Source: Aquibacillus rhizosphaerae (GTDB lineage: Bacteria; Bacillota; Bacilli; Bacillales; Amphibacillaceae). Taken from it: a stretch of DNA of 64,000 nucleotides. Within the stretch, counting starts at the first letter, position 1. Each line of letters begins with the position of its first letter. Made by a program: the position numbers and the translations under genes. Under the pieces are notes generated by a model. That model was not told the origin of the DNA. It saw only the letters and a program-made list of their open reading frames with translations, and ran no database searches. Shown piece by piece: positions 35,325-44,549 of the stretch. The stretch lies in the NCBI RefSeq assembly GCF_030282825.1, contig NZ_JASTZU010000018.1:62001-126000 (forward strand). The letters run 5' to 3'.

Positions 35325-35927
35325 ATGCGTAATCAACTCCATATCATCTCAACTGGTAAACAATCTATAGAAGAATTTGTTGGCATTATTTCTGTCATCC
35401 ACCCTTATGTTGATTTTATTCATTTGCGAGAAAAGTCGAGATCAGCCAGAGAAATAATCGAAATAGTAAACTGTTTGAAGATTAAAGGAGTAGAAAAATC
35501 TAAAATAATAATTAATGACAGGGCGGATATCGCTTTCCTTAAAAAATGTTATGGCGTTCATGTGGGTTTTCATAGTTTTACAGCGAGTGAAATAAAAAGC
35601 TCCTTTGTAGGGATGAAGGTTGGATGTTCTGTACACTCCCTACCCGAAGCTATGAAAGCTGAGAAAGAGAATGCTGACTACGTAATCTATGGACACATAT
35701 TTGATACCAAATCTAAGCCAAGTATGAAACCAAGAGGGCTTAACAATTTAGTATATATCGTTAAGTCGACAAATATTCCCGTCATTGCTATTGGAGGAAT
35801 TAAACCCAACGATGTAAAAGCTGTATTAGATTGTGGAGCTGATGGGGTGGCTATAATGTCAGGTGTCCTAGAAGCTCCTAATCCGTTAAAAAAGGTAAAA
35901 GAATACCGCAAGCAATTATCATCCTAA
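35325..35927 (+). CDS. tenI: Thiazole tautomerase TenI
   Basis: TenI aromatises the thiazole phosphate made by ThiG. The 200-residue TIM-barrel protein is of the thiamine phosphate synthase fold, with FIHLREKS, IINDRADIA, VGCSVHSLPEA, YVIYGHIFDTKSK, PVIAIGGI and ADGVAIMSG. It lacks the fuller pyrophosphate-binding set of ThiE and sits directly upstream of thiO as in B. subtilis, so TenI is preferred. The ATG at 35325 follows AAAGGAGG by six bases; an earlier GTG (35292) lies in the riboswitch terminator and is rejected. Confidence 0.88.
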   Translation: MRNQLHIISTGKQSIEEFVGIISVIHPYVDFIHLREKSRSAREIIEIVNCLKIKGVEKSKIIINDRADIAFLKKCYGVHVGFHSFTASEIKSSFVGMKVGCSVHSLPEAMKAEKENADYVIYGHIFDTKSKPSMKPRGLNNLVYIVKSTNIPVIAIGGIKPNDVKAVLDCGADGVAIMSGVLEAPNPLKKVKEYRKQLSS

Positions 35928-35939
35928 AAGGAGAGACCT

Positions 35940-37076
35940 ATGAAGAATACCTATGATTCTATTATTATTGGCGGGGGAGTAAATGGATGTTCAATCGCCT
36001 ACCAGTTAGCTAAGAGGGGACATTCTGTTTTAATTGTTGAAAAAGACCGACTTGCCGAACAATCTTCGGGTGCAGCAGCAGGAATGCTTGCAGCCCAAGC
36101 TGAGCTAGATCAAGATGGACCATTGTTTCAACTTGCTAGAAAAAGCAGAAGTATGTTTCATAATCTATCTGAGCAATTGAAGAATCTATCAGGGGTTGAC
36201 ATTGAACTTATTAACGAAGGAATGTTAAAAGTCGCTTTAACGGAAGAAGAAGAATGCCATTATAAAAAAATAATTGAATTCCAGCAGAGTATTGGAGAGA
36301 AAGTTGAATGGCTTTCACCGACTGAGGTTTGTAAAAAAGAAACAAATATTTCCACCGAAATCAGAGGAGCTATGTATATCCCTAATGATGGGCAAGTTTC
36401 AGCCAAGCAATTGACACTAGGGTTTGCTAAATCAGCTGTTTCTTTAGGTGTAGACATTTTGGAATACACAGAAGTAGAGGATATTTTACAAGAAGGCGGG
36501 AAAGTGACAGGAATCGCTACTCCTATTAGCAATTATTATGCTGAGAACGTAATTGTTACTGCAGGAGCGTGGAGCAAAAGAATTCTTGCAAGAACAAATC
36601 TATCCATTCAAGCTTACCCAGTTAAAGGGGAATGTTTTTCAGTTTTGCATCACAAACCTTTATTAAAGAGTACTTTATTTTCAGAGGGATGCTATCTTGT
36701 ACCTAAAAAAGGTGGAAGAATCATCATTGGTGCTACGTCAAATCCACATACGTTTGATAAAAAAGTAACCGTAGGTGGGATAAATCAATTAATGAGTCGG
36801 GCAATCAGTTTATTGCCAGCGATTGCTAAAACAGAGTTTGAAACAAGTTGGGCAGGTATTCGTCCTCAAACAAAGGATGGATTACCCTTTCTAGGTAAAC
36901 ATCCTAGTTTAAATGGTGTGTTCATAGCAACCGGTCATTATCGAAATGGGATTTTATTGGCACCAATAACTGGAGAGCTAATAGCTGATTTAGTCGAAGA
37001 TAAACCTATCAATCCATTATTTGAAAATGCATTTAAGCTAGATAGAGAGATGATTCTTATTGGTGAAGGGGTGTAG
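35940..37076 (+). CDS. thiO: Glycine oxidase ThiO
   Basis: ThiO oxidises glycine to iminoglycine, the nitrogen donor of the thiazole ring. The 378-residue FAD enzyme starts with the dinucleotide motif IIIGGGVNGCSIAYQLAKRG and carries the GAAAGMLAAQAE segment and the C-terminal ATGHYRNGILLAP that binds substrate carboxylate in this family. AAAGGAGAG lies before the ATG. It begins 13 bases after tenI and is followed by thiS after 2 bases. Confidence 0.93.
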   Translation: MKNTYDSIIIGGGVNGCSIAYQLAKRGHSVLIVEKDRLAEQSSGAAAGMLAAQAELDQDGPLFQLARKSRSMFHNLSEQLKNLSGVDIELINEGMLKVALTEEEECHYKKIIEFQQSIGEKVEWLSPTEVCKKETNISTEIRGAMYIPNDGQVSAKQLTLGFAKSAVSLGVDILEYTEVEDILQEGGKVTGIATPISNYYAENVIVTAGAWSKRILARTNLSIQAYPVKGECFSVLHHKPLLKSTLFSEGCYLVPKKGGRIIIGATSNPHTFDKKVTVGGINQLMSRAISLLPAIAKTEFETSWAGIRPQTKDGLPFLGKHPSLNGVFIATGHYRNGILLAPITGELIADLVEDKPINPLFENAFKLDREMILIGEGV

Positions 37077-37078
37077 AA

Positions 37079-37282
37079 ATGAATCTTTTAGTTAACGGAG
37101 ATAAGGTAGAGGTACCGGATTCGATAGAAACGATGGCACAACTTATAAAGTACTATCAACTTGATAAAAAAGTCCTAATTGTTGAACATAACTTAACGAT
37201 ATTAAACAAAGAACAACACCAATATTCACATATTTCTGATGGAGATAAAATTGAGATTGTTAATTTTGTAGGAGGCGGATGA
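37079..37282 (+). CDS. thiS: Sulfur carrier protein ThiS
   Basis: ThiS carries sulfur as a C-terminal thiocarboxylate to thiazole synthase. The 67-residue ubiquitin-like protein ends in FVGGG, with the required Gly-Gly, and contains the beta-grasp pattern ([28 protein letters not shown]). Its last codons (GGA GGC GGA) also provide the ribosome site for thiG two bases later. Confidence 0.94.
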   Translation: MNLLVNGDKVEVPDSIETMAQLIKYYQLDKKVLIVEHNLTILNKEQHQYSHISDGDKIEIVNFVGGG

Positions 37283-37283
37283 A

Positions 37284-38054
37284 ATGTTAAAAATAGGATC
37301 ATACCAATTTAAATCTAGATTGTTGTTAGGAACAGGGAAGTACCCAAATTATAATATTCAAAGAGAGTCAGTAGAATTATCTGGTGCTGAAATACTAACC
37401 TTTTCTGTAAGAAGAATGAATATTTTTGAACCTAATCAACCGAACTTTTTAGAGAAAATTGATTTGAAAAAGTACAAATTGTTACCAAATACGGCTGGTG
37501 CAAAAACTGCTGAAGAAGCTGTTCGAACAGCAAGACTTGCTAAAGCATCTGGACTGTGTGACATGATTAAAGTTGAAGTTATCGGTTGCGACAAGACATT
37601 ATTACCCGACCCGGTTGAAACATTAAAAGCTACGGAACAATTACTAGAGGAAGGTTTTACTGTCCTTCCTTATACCTCTGATGACGTTGTTCTTGCTAGA
37701 AAGCTAGAAGAATTAGGAGCACATGCAATAATGCCTGCAGCATCTCCAATAGGGTCTGGGCAAGGTATTATTAATCCTTTATATCTAAAATTCATTATTG
37801 AACAATCTAATGTACCAGTAATCGTCGATGCAGGAATTGGAACGCCTTCTGATGCAACAATTGCGATGGAGATGGGTGCAGACGGCGTCCTGCTTAATAC
37901 AGCTGTCGCTGGTGCAACTGATCCAGTTAAGATGTCAAAAGCAATGAAACTGGCTATTGAAGCAGGTCGACTGGGATATGAAGCTGGAAGAATTGCTAAG
38001 AAGCCATATGCAACAGCAAGTAGTCCAAAGGATGGGATTAGTGTTGGATCTTAG
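37284..38054 (+). CDS. thiG: Thiazole synthase ThiG
   Basis: ThiG builds the thiazole phosphate from deoxyxylulose 5-phosphate, iminoglycine and ThiS-bound sulfur. The 256-residue TIM barrel shows [33 protein letters not shown], the Schiff-base lysine in [10 protein letters not shown], and IGSGQGI and [11 protein letters not shown] phosphate-binding loops. The start at 37284 follows GGAGGCGG. The thiF gene begins inside its end. Confidence 0.96.
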   Translation: MLKIGSYQFKSRLLLGTGKYPNYNIQRESVELSGAEILTFSVRRMNIFEPNQPNFLEKIDLKKYKLLPNTAGAKTAEEAVRTARLAKASGLCDMIKVEVIGCDKTLLPDPVETLKATEQLLEEGFTVLPYTSDDVVLARKLEELGAHAIMPAASPIGSGQGIINPLYLKFIIEQSNVPVIVDAGIGTPSDATIAMEMGADGVLLNTAVAGATDPVKMSKAMKLAIEAGRLGYEAGRIAKKPYATASSPKDGISVGS

Positions 38055-39069
38055 TCGGTTTTCTAGACAATTACTGTTTCAACCTATTGGTGAAAATGGT
38101 CAAAAAAAAATTCGTGCTAAACATGTGTTAATTATCGGAGCTGGTGCTTTAGGTACTGCAAGTGCAGAATCTTTAGTTAGGGCTGGTATTGGAGAATTAA
38201 CAATAGTCGACAGGGATTATGTGGAATGGAGTAATTTACAAAGACAATTACTTTTTAGTGAAAGTGATGCCCAAAACAGAACACCAAAAGCTATTGCAGC
38301 AAAATCTAGATTATCGTTATTAAATTCAGATGTAAAAATAAACGCACATGTTATGGATGCTTCAGTAACTGAACTGGAGCAACTAATTCCAAGTGTAGAT
38401 TTAATCATGGATGCGACTGACAACTTTGACACAAGGTTAGTAATCAATGATCTTTCTCAAAAACATCATGTACCATGGATTTATGGAGCATGCGTTGGCA
38501 GTTATGGGATATCATTTACAATTATTCCTGAGGAAACTCCCTGTTTAAATTGTTTGTTAGAAACCGTTCCACTAGGTGGTGCAACCTGCGATACGGTTGG
38601 GATTATTAGCCCAGCCGTTCAAATGGTTGTTGCCTATCAAGTTGCTGAAGCATTAAAAATATTAGTTGACGACTATGACGCGCTGTCTGGAAAACTTGTA
38701 TCCTTTGATATTTGGAAGAATGAAAGAGTTGCTCTATCCGTTGCAAAAGTAAAAAAAGAAACTTGTTTATCTTGTGGTCCGAATAGAAGTTATCCTTATT
38801 TATCTTATCAAGCTCAGACAAAAACGGCTGTTCTTTGTGGAAGAGATACGGTGCAAATCAGACCTTCTATTAATATGGATAGAGACTTAGATTCATTATC
38901 AGATATATTAGCGAAAAGTTTTGATGGGAAAATGGCTAAAAATCCGTACTTGCTTTCGTTTGACACAGGCGAGCACAGGCTAGTTATCTTCAAGGATGGT
39001 AGAGTGCTCATACATGGAACAAAGGATATAACGGAAGCAAAGACAATTTACCATAAATACTTAGGATAA
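38041..39069 (+). CDS. thiF: ThiS adenylyltransferase ThiF
   Basis: ThiF adenylates the C-terminus of ThiS so that it can accept sulfur. The 342-residue E1-like enzyme shows the ATP-binding [24 protein letters not shown] and DATDNFDTR motifs and two zinc CxxC pairs (TPCLNCLLE and ETCLSCGPN). A C-terminal extension of about 85 residues follows, as in Gram-positive ThiF/MoeB proteins. I choose GTG 38041 (AAAGGA eight bases upstream), which overlaps thiG by 14 bases. An ATG at 38032 is too near that site. MoeB activity cannot be excluded, but position supports ThiF. Confidence 0.9.
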   Translation: MLDLSRFSRQLLFQPIGENGQKKIRAKHVLIIGAGALGTASAESLVRAGIGELTIVDRDYVEWSNLQRQLLFSESDAQNRTPKAIAAKSRLSLLNSDVKINAHVMDASVTELEQLIPSVDLIMDATDNFDTRLVINDLSQKHHVPWIYGACVGSYGISFTIIPEETPCLNCLLETVPLGGATCDTVGIISPAVQMVVAYQVAEALKILVDDYDALSGKLVSFDIWKNERVALSVAKVKKETCLSCGPNRSYPYLSYQAQTKTAVLCGRDTVQIRPSINMDRDLDSLSDILAKSFDGKMAKNPYLLSFDTGEHRLVIFKDGRVLIHGTKDITEAKTIYHKYLG

Positions 39070-39087
39070 AGGAAAAGAGGGCTGGAA

Positions 39088-40383
39088 GTGGAGCAAAAGT
39101 TAATTTCTTTATTGGAACAAGTTGATCAAAGACAAGACGAGCTTATTGATTTATTAAAACAATTAATCTCGTTTCAAACACCAGCGCCACCAGCAAGAAA
39201 TACGAAAGAAGCGCAAACTTTTATTGCTAACCGTTTAAAACAACAAGGGTTTTCCATTGATATGTGGGATGTTTATCCAAACGATCCCAATGTCGTAGGT
39301 GTGTTAAAAGGTTCAGAGTCAGATGACTTTAAAAGTTTGATTATCAATGGCCATATCGATGTAGCAGAAGTGCATGAAGATGAAGAGTGGGAGGTAGATC
39401 CATTTACAGCAATAGTAAAAGAGAATGCCGTAATTGGTCGTGGGGCTTCAGATATGAAGGGTGGTTTAGCAGGTGCTTTGTTCGCTATTCAACTGCTTCA
39501 TGAAGCATCTATACCTTTGCCAGGTGATATTATTTTTCAATCCGTTATCGGTGAAGAAGTAGGTGAGGCTGGAACGTTAGAATGCTGTAAGCGTGGATAT
39601 GATGCAGACTTTGCGCTTGTAGTAGATACGAGTAATCTTGATATCCAAGGTCAGGGTGGCGTCATCACTGGATGGATCACAGTAAAGAGCAAACAGACCT
39701 TTCATGACGCAACAAGGAGGAGTATGATTCATGCTGGCGGAAACCTGTTTGCAGCAAGTGCGATTGAAAAAATGATGAAAGTGGTTGATGGATTGCAAGA
39801 ATTAGAGCGACATTGGGCGATTACTAAAAGCTACCCAGAATTTCCTCCTGGTTCAAATACGATTAATCCGGCTGTTATTGAAGGTGGAAGACATGCTGCC
39901 TTTATAGCAGATGAATGTCGTTTATGGATTACTGTCCATTACTATCCCAATGAAACATACGAACAGATCATGAAAGAGGTAGAAGAACATATCTCACGAG
40001 TAGCTAAAGCAGATCTATGGTTATCAGAAAATCCACCAACATTCAAGTGGGGTGGATCATCGATGATTGAAGATCGTGGTGAAATTTTCCCTGCTTTTGA
40101 GGTAGATTCTAGTTACTTGGGGGTAAAGCGGTTAAAAGCGGCTCATCAACGCATTTTAAATGAAAATCCTACCATTGGTGTTTCACCATCGGTAACGGAT
40201 GGCGGATGGTTAGCTGATGCAGGGATCAAAACAGCCATTTATGGACCCGGTGACATGGAAAATGCACATGCAGTTAACGAACAAGTTCAAATTGATCAGC
40301 TAGTTGATTATACAAAAGTAATCTTGGATTTTGTTTATAGCTGGTCGAATACAAAAAAAGGAGGTAGTGAACGTGACATTTAG
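39088..40383 (+). CDS. ylmB: Formylaminopyrimidine deformylase, YlmB-like (M20 family)
   Basis: In the salvage of base-degraded thiamine, YlmB removes the formyl group from N-formyl aminopyrimidine. The 431-residue M20 zinc hydrolase has NGHIDVAEV, GRGASDMKGGLAG, VIGEEVGEAG and a C-terminal TDGGW and GPGDMENAHAVNE. It would be annotated as ArgE/DapE-like from sequence alone. The choice of YlmB rests on its place between thiF and tenA-thiZXY in the riboswitch operon. The start is GTG at 39088. It overlaps tenA by 11 bases. Confidence 0.85.
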   Translation: MEQKLISLLEQVDQRQDELIDLLKQLISFQTPAPPARNTKEAQTFIANRLKQQGFSIDMWDVYPNDPNVVGVLKGSESDDFKSLIINGHIDVAEVHEDEEWEVDPFTAIVKENAVIGRGASDMKGGLAGALFAIQLLHEASIPLPGDIIFQSVIGEEVGEAGTLECCKRGYDADFALVVDTSNLDIQGQGGVITGWITVKSKQTFHDATRRSMIHAGGNLFAASAIEKMMKVVDGLQELERHWAITKSYPEFPPGSNTINPAVIEGGRHAAFIADECRLWITVHYYPNETYEQIMKEVEEHISRVAKADLWLSENPPTFKWGGSSMIEDRGEIFPAFEVDSSYLGVKRLKAAHQRILNENPTIGVSPSVTDGGWLADAGIKTAIYGPGDMENAHAVNEQVQIDQLVDYTKVILDFVYSWSNTKKGGSERDI

Positions 40384-41047
40384 TCAGCGCTTGTATAAGA
40401 AGCTCCAGCCGATTTGGCGGAAAAATCATGCACATCCATTTGTCCAAGGAATAGGTGATGGAACGCTTGATTCAGATAAATTTCGTTTTTTCATGATTCA
40501 AGACTATTTATATTTAATCGATTATGCGAAGTTATTTGCAATAGGAGCTGTAAAAGCAAACGATTTAAATACGATGGGGAAGTTTGCCGAACTTTTGGAC
40601 TCAACCATGAACGAAGAAATGTCATTACATCGCGAATATGCAAAGAAATTTAATATCAGTCTTGAAGAATTAGAAAATGCTGAGCCTGCACCTACAACAT
40701 TAGCATATACACACTATATGCTGGCAGCGGGTCAAAGCGGCTCGCTAGCAGAGCTTGTGGCTGCACTTCTTCCATGTATGTGGAGCTACAATGAGATAGG
40801 TACGGAATTGAATTTACGCCCAGGTGCTAGTGAACATGAGCTTTACGGTGAATGGATTTCCATGTATAGTTCATCGGAATTTACAGAATTAACGAATTGG
40901 TGTATTGGTTTACTTGATGAATTAGCAGAAGGAAAGCCTCAATCCGAACTTGATAAATTAGAAGAAATATTTCTACATACTACCCGGTTTGAATACATGT
41001 TTTGGGATATGGCTTACCACCAGCAAATGTGGCCAACAGATGAATAA
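40373..41047 (+). CDS. tenA: Aminopyrimidine aminohydrolase TenA
   Basis: TenA hydrolyses aminopyrimidine to hydroxymethylpyrimidine (HMP), completing the salvage route; it also shows thiaminase II activity. The 224-residue helical protein has HPFVQGIGDGTL, the QDYLYLIDYAK segment, the catalytic cysteine in LLPCMWSYNEIG and the C-terminal DMAYHQQMWP. The GTG at 40373 follows AAGGAGG by eight bases; the reading frame extends upstream into ylmB but that part is not used. It overlaps both neighbours (11 and 8 bases). Confidence 0.94.
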   Translation: MTFSQRLYKKLQPIWRKNHAHPFVQGIGDGTLDSDKFRFFMIQDYLYLIDYAKLFAIGAVKANDLNTMGKFAELLDSTMNEEMSLHREYAKKFNISLEELENAEPAPTTLAYTHYMLAAGQSGSLAELVAALLPCMWSYNEIGTELNLRPGASEHELYGEWISMYSSSEFTELTNWCIGLLDELAEGKPQSELDKLEEIFLHTTRFEYMFWDMAYHQQMWPTDE

Positions 41048-41804
41048 AACTGTATTACAATTAACAGATATTAGTTTTGATTATAAAACAACGAAAGCAG
41101 ATACATCCAATCCGATTTTAAGAAACTTTAATCTTACGATGTTGGATGGTGAGTTTATTAGCATCATTGGTCCAAGCGGATCAGGTAAGAGTACACTATT
41201 CCGTTTAATCACAGGATTAGAACAACCAACTACTGGAGATGTACTTATCAATGGAATTAACTATCAAAATCGATTTGGACGCGTAGGTTATATGCCACAA
41301 GAAGATTTATTGATGCCATGGCGCACGGTTTTAGACAACGCTACTCTCCCATTAGAAATTAAAGGAGTAAATAAGAAGGAAGCCTATCAAAAGGTAAACT
41401 ACCTTTTAGATGAATTTGGTTTAAAAGGATATGCGAATAGTTATCCAAGTGAGCTATCTGGAGGAATGAAACAAAGAGTATCTTTCCTTAGAAGCGTTCT
41501 TAATGGATCAGAGCTATTACTTTTAGATGAACCATTTAGTGCGCTTGATGCGATAACTAAGTTATCGATGCAAGAATGGTTATTGAAGCAATGGCAGGCA
41601 TTAAATAAAACTATTTTATTTATTACCCACGATGTTAACGAAGCTTTATTTTTATCAGATCGTATTTTATTAATTACAAATTCTGAGAAGCAAGTTGAAG
41701 AATTTAATGTCCCTTTGTCTAGACCAAGAAATTTACGTGATTTAAACAAACAAACTGTGATCGAGTTAAAAGACCAGTTGATTGACCAATTAAGAGGTAG
41801 GTGA
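41040..41804 (+). CDS. thiZ: Thiamine-precursor ABC transporter ATPase ThiZ
   Basis: This is the ATP-hydrolysing subunit of the transporter for formylaminopyrimidine/HMP. The 254-residue protein has Walker A GPSGSGKST, the signature LSGGMKQR, Walker B LLLLDEPFSALDA and the switch histidine in ITHDV. It resembles the nitrate/sulfonate/taurine ATPase group. The ATG at 41040 overlaps the end of tenA by eight bases without its own clear ribosome site, so it is probably translationally coupled. Confidence 0.9.
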   Translation: MNKTVLQLTDISFDYKTTKADTSNPILRNFNLTMLDGEFISIIGPSGSGKSTLFRLITGLEQPTTGDVLINGINYQNRFGRVGYMPQEDLLMPWRTVLDNATLPLEIKGVNKKEAYQKVNYLLDEFGLKGYANSYPSELSGGMKQRVSFLRSVLNGSELLLLDEPFSALDAITKLSMQEWLLKQWQALNKTILFITHDVNEALFLSDRILLITNSEKQVEEFNVPLSRPRNLRDLNKQTVIELKDQLIDQLRGR

Positions 41805-42562
41805 AAAAGTTGAGTAATATCAAAAATTTACTTCCTTCTGTCATTCTTATAGTCGTACTTTTTATGTTCTGGGAAATGGGAGCGAGAATGGTTAATATGA
41901 CATTTATTTTGCCTTCACCTAGTGAAATACTCTTAAAGCTTTGGGAGATTAAAAGTCTATTACTAATTGAACACTTACCAGCAACACTTTCTATTATTGC
42001 AATTGGTCTTTTTATATCGATTGGATTAGGTGTCGGACTTGCGGTTTGGATGATTAGCAGTCGAATTGTAGAAAGAGCTTTATACCCAATTTTAATATCA
42101 TCGCAAACGATTCCGATTATTGCTCTTGCACCTATATTTGTACTTTGGTTTGGTTATTCGATCTGGAGCAAAGTTGTTGTTACGGTTTTGATTGCTTTTT
42201 TTCCTATTGCTGTCAATACGTTTGATGGGCTTTGTTCTACGAGAGAAGATTTAAAGGAATTAATGTTAACGATGGGTGCAAGTAACAAAGATATATTTAT
42301 GAAAGTGAGTATTCCTTCTGCTTTGCCTTATTTTTATTCGGGATTAAAGGTTGCTGTCACGATGAGTGTGATTGGAGCTGCAATTGGAGAATGGTTAGGG
42401 GCTCAGGCAGGTCTTGGGTATTTTAGTAGAAGAATGATGACTCAGTTTGATGGAGCGGGAGTATTTGCTCCAATCGTTATCTTATCGTTGATTGGTATTG
42501 TCTTATTTTTACTAGTTGTATTACTTGAAAGGCGTTCATTAAATTGGAGGAAAACAAAATGA
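41801..42562 (+). CDS. thiX: Thiamine-precursor ABC transporter permease ThiX
   Basis: This is the membrane subunit of the ThiXYZ importer. The 253-residue protein has six hydrophobic helices and the cytoplasmic EAA-type loop with LMLTMGASNKDIFMKVSIPSALP (quoted in part), which contacts the ATPase. It starts at GTG 41801, overlapping the thiZ stop by four bases; a TTG nine bases later is an alternative. AGAGGT lies just upstream. Confidence 0.9.
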   Translation: MKKLSNIKNLLPSVILIVVLFMFWEMGARMVNMTFILPSPSEILLKLWEIKSLLLIEHLPATLSIIAIGLFISIGLGVGLAVWMISSRIVERALYPILISSQTIPIIALAPIFVLWFGYSIWSKVVVTVLIAFFPIAVNTFDGLCSTREDLKELMLTMGASNKDIFMKVSIPSALPYFYSGLKVAVTMSVIGAAIGEWLGAQAGLGYFSRRMMTQFDGAGVFAPIVILSLIGIVLFLLVVLLERRSLNWRKTK

Positions 42563-43554
42563 AAAACGGGTTTAGTCTTTGTTTAGCTTTATTATTGGTG
42601 ATTTTTTTAACTGCTTGTGGAGAGGAAGCTGTCGGAAACGACAAAGAACTTACAGAAATCGATGTTATGTTGGATTGGTATCCAAATGCTGTACATAGCT
42701 TTTTGTATGTTGCTGAAGATAAAGGATACTTTGAAGATGAAGGTTTAAAAGTGAATATTCAGTTTCCAACCAACCCAACTGATCCATTAAATTTAGCAGC
42801 TTCTGGAAAAATAACGTTAGGATTTTATTATCAACCGGATGTAGCAATGGCTAGAGCCAATGAAGATGTTCCAGTAAAGTCAGTAGGAGCAATCGTACGT
42901 TCTCCATTAAATCATGTAGTTACGTTGGATAACAGTCCAATTACTCAACCTAAAGATTTAGAAGGAAGAACAGTTGGTTATCCTGGTATTCCATTGAATG
43001 AAGCATTACTTACCACTATGGTAGCAAATGATGGAGGAGATCCAAATAAAGTTAATCTTATAGATGTTGGATTTGAACTAGGTTCTTCACTCGTTACAAA
43101 TAAAGTAGATGCAGTAATTGGTGCATATGTGAACCACGAAGTTCCTGTTTTGAAACATGAAGGACATAATACACGTTACTTTAACCCGGTTGATTACGGC
43201 GTTCCTAGTTACTATGAATTAGTAGCTGTAACTAGTGATAATACTTGGAATGAAAAGCAAGACTCTATTAAAGCTTTTTGGCGTGCTGCAACGAAGGGCT
43301 ATGAAATAATGAAAGAAAACCCGGATGAAGCGTTACAAATACTTTTAGATAACCAAGAAGAAGAAAATTTTCCTTTAGTTAAAGAAGTGGAAGCAGAAAG
43401 CATTGAAATTCTTCTACCTAAGATGGATTCTGAACAAGGGTTCGGTAATCAAAGTGAGAAGTCTTGGCAAGAAACGATTGATTGGTTGGAAGAATCTGGT
43501 TTGATTGAAGATGCTCCTGTAGTTGATGATATTTTTGTTAATATTGTAGATTAA
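42559..43554 (+). CDS. thiY: Thiamine-precursor binding lipoprotein ThiY
   Basis: The 331-residue lipoprotein binds formylaminopyrimidine/HMP outside the cell. It has a signal peptide ending FLTAC-GEE (cleavage before Cys 21) and an NMT1/THI5-like domain: VMLDWYPNAVHSFLYVAEDKGYF (quoted only as a known signature start, DWYPNAVH), NLAASGKITLGFYY and VGYPGIPLNE. TTGGAGG precedes the ATG at 42559, inside the end of thiX. It is the last gene of the TPP-regulated operon and is followed by a terminator. Confidence 0.93.
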   Translation: MKNGFSLCLALLLVIFLTACGEEAVGNDKELTEIDVMLDWYPNAVHSFLYVAEDKGYFEDEGLKVNIQFPTNPTDPLNLAASGKITLGFYYQPDVAMARANEDVPVKSVGAIVRSPLNHVVTLDNSPITQPKDLEGRTVGYPGIPLNEALLTTMVANDGGDPNKVNLIDVGFELGSSLVTNKVDAVIGAYVNHEVPVLKHEGHNTRYFNPVDYGVPSYYELVAVTSDNTWNEKQDSIKAFWRAATKGYEIMKENPDEALQILLDNQEEENFPLVKEVEAESIEILLPKMDSEQGFGNQSEKSWQETIDWLEESGLIEDAPVVDDIFVNIVD

Positions 43555-43621
43555 AAAAGCGTGAGGCAATAGAGCAGTACGTACTTAATTTGCATGTTAA
43601 CCATATAACAAAGAATAAAAT

Positions 43622-43664
43622 AAAGACTGTCCCAATTTCTTAATAATGGGACAGTCTTTGTTTA
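43622..43664. terminator. Terminator between thiY and dapA
   Basis: AAAGACTGTCCCA and TGGGACAGTCTTT (43622-43634, 43647-43659) form a perfect 13-bp stem. A-rich and T-rich flanks let it serve both convergent units. Confidence 0.85.
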
Positions 43665-44549
43665 ACTTACATTATAGTTTAATAAAAAGTGAAGCGTTTG
43701 TTCTAATACTATTTTTTCCTCTTTGTTCAATGGTACAAGCGGAAGGCGAACAGAACCAACGTCCACTCCCATTAGTGTCAGTGCTTCTTTGACAGCAGTA
43801 GGATTAGGTGCCATAAACAATGCTTTAATTGTTGGCAATGTATGTTGATGGATGGATGCTGCAGTTTGAAAATCACCTGTTAAAAAGCTACTAACCATCT
43901 GTTGCATGTCATTACCAATAATATGAGATGATACGGATACAACACCTGTTCCGCCGATCGAAAGAATAGGTAATGTTAGGCTATCGTCACCACTATATAA
44001 TTTAAATGAAGCATCTGTCTCTCGGATGATTGTAGTCATCGCATCTAGGTCACCACTAGCTTCTTTAATTGAAGTTATGTTATCAATTTGGGAAAGACGA
44101 ACGATCGTATCAATCGACATTCCTACAACACTTCGTCCAGGAATATTATAAAGCATAACTGGTAATGTAGTAGCATTCGCTATTGTTTTAAAATGTTGAT
44201 ACATTCCTTCTTGAGATGGCTTGTTATAGTACGGTGTTACAAGCATGACACCATCTACACCAATTGTTTCAGCTTGTTTTGTTAATTCAATTGATTCTCT
44301 GGTATTATTTGACCCAGTTCCGGCAATAACAGGTACACGACCTTTAACTGTTCTAACAACGAACTTTAGTAACGAAAGTTTTTCGTCTTTAGAAAGTGTA
44401 GGTGATTCACCAGTAGTTCCAGCCACTACTAATGCATCTGTTCCATTCGATAGTAAATGGTTAATGAGTCTTTCAGTTCTTCCATAATCAATGTTTCCGT
44501 TTTGGTCAAAAGGAGTAACCATAGCAGTTAATATACGACCAAAATCCAT
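43662..44549 (-). CDS. dapA: 4-hydroxy-tetrahydrodipicolinate synthase
   Basis: DapA condenses pyruvate with aspartate semialdehyde, the first step to diaminopimelate, lysine and spore dipicolinate. The 295-residue TIM barrel shows VVAGTTGESPTLS, the tyrosine in MLVTPYYNKPSQ, VMLYNIPGRSV and the Schiff-base lysine in ITSIKEASGD. Start candidates are 44555 and 44549. The RBS AGAGGTG and the usual MDFGRILTAM beginning favour 44549. A lysine riboswitch precedes it, and the ribosome site itself can be masked by a hairpin. It stands alone rather than in a dap operon. Confidence 0.93.
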   Translation of the reverse strand: MDFGRILTAMVTPFDQNGNIDYGRTERLINHLLSNGTDALVVAGTTGESPTLSKDEKLSLLKFVVRTVKGRVPVIAGTGSNNTRESIELTKQAETIGVDGVMLVTPYYNKPSQEGMYQHFKTIANATTLPVMLYNIPGRSVVGMSIDTIVRLSQIDNITSIKEASGDLDAMTTIIRETDASFKLYSGDDSLTLPILSIGGTGVVSVSSHIIGNDMQQMVSSFLTGDFQTAASIHQHTLPTIKALFMAPNPTAVKEALTLMGVDVGSVRLPLVPLNKEEKIVLEQTLHFLLNYNVS

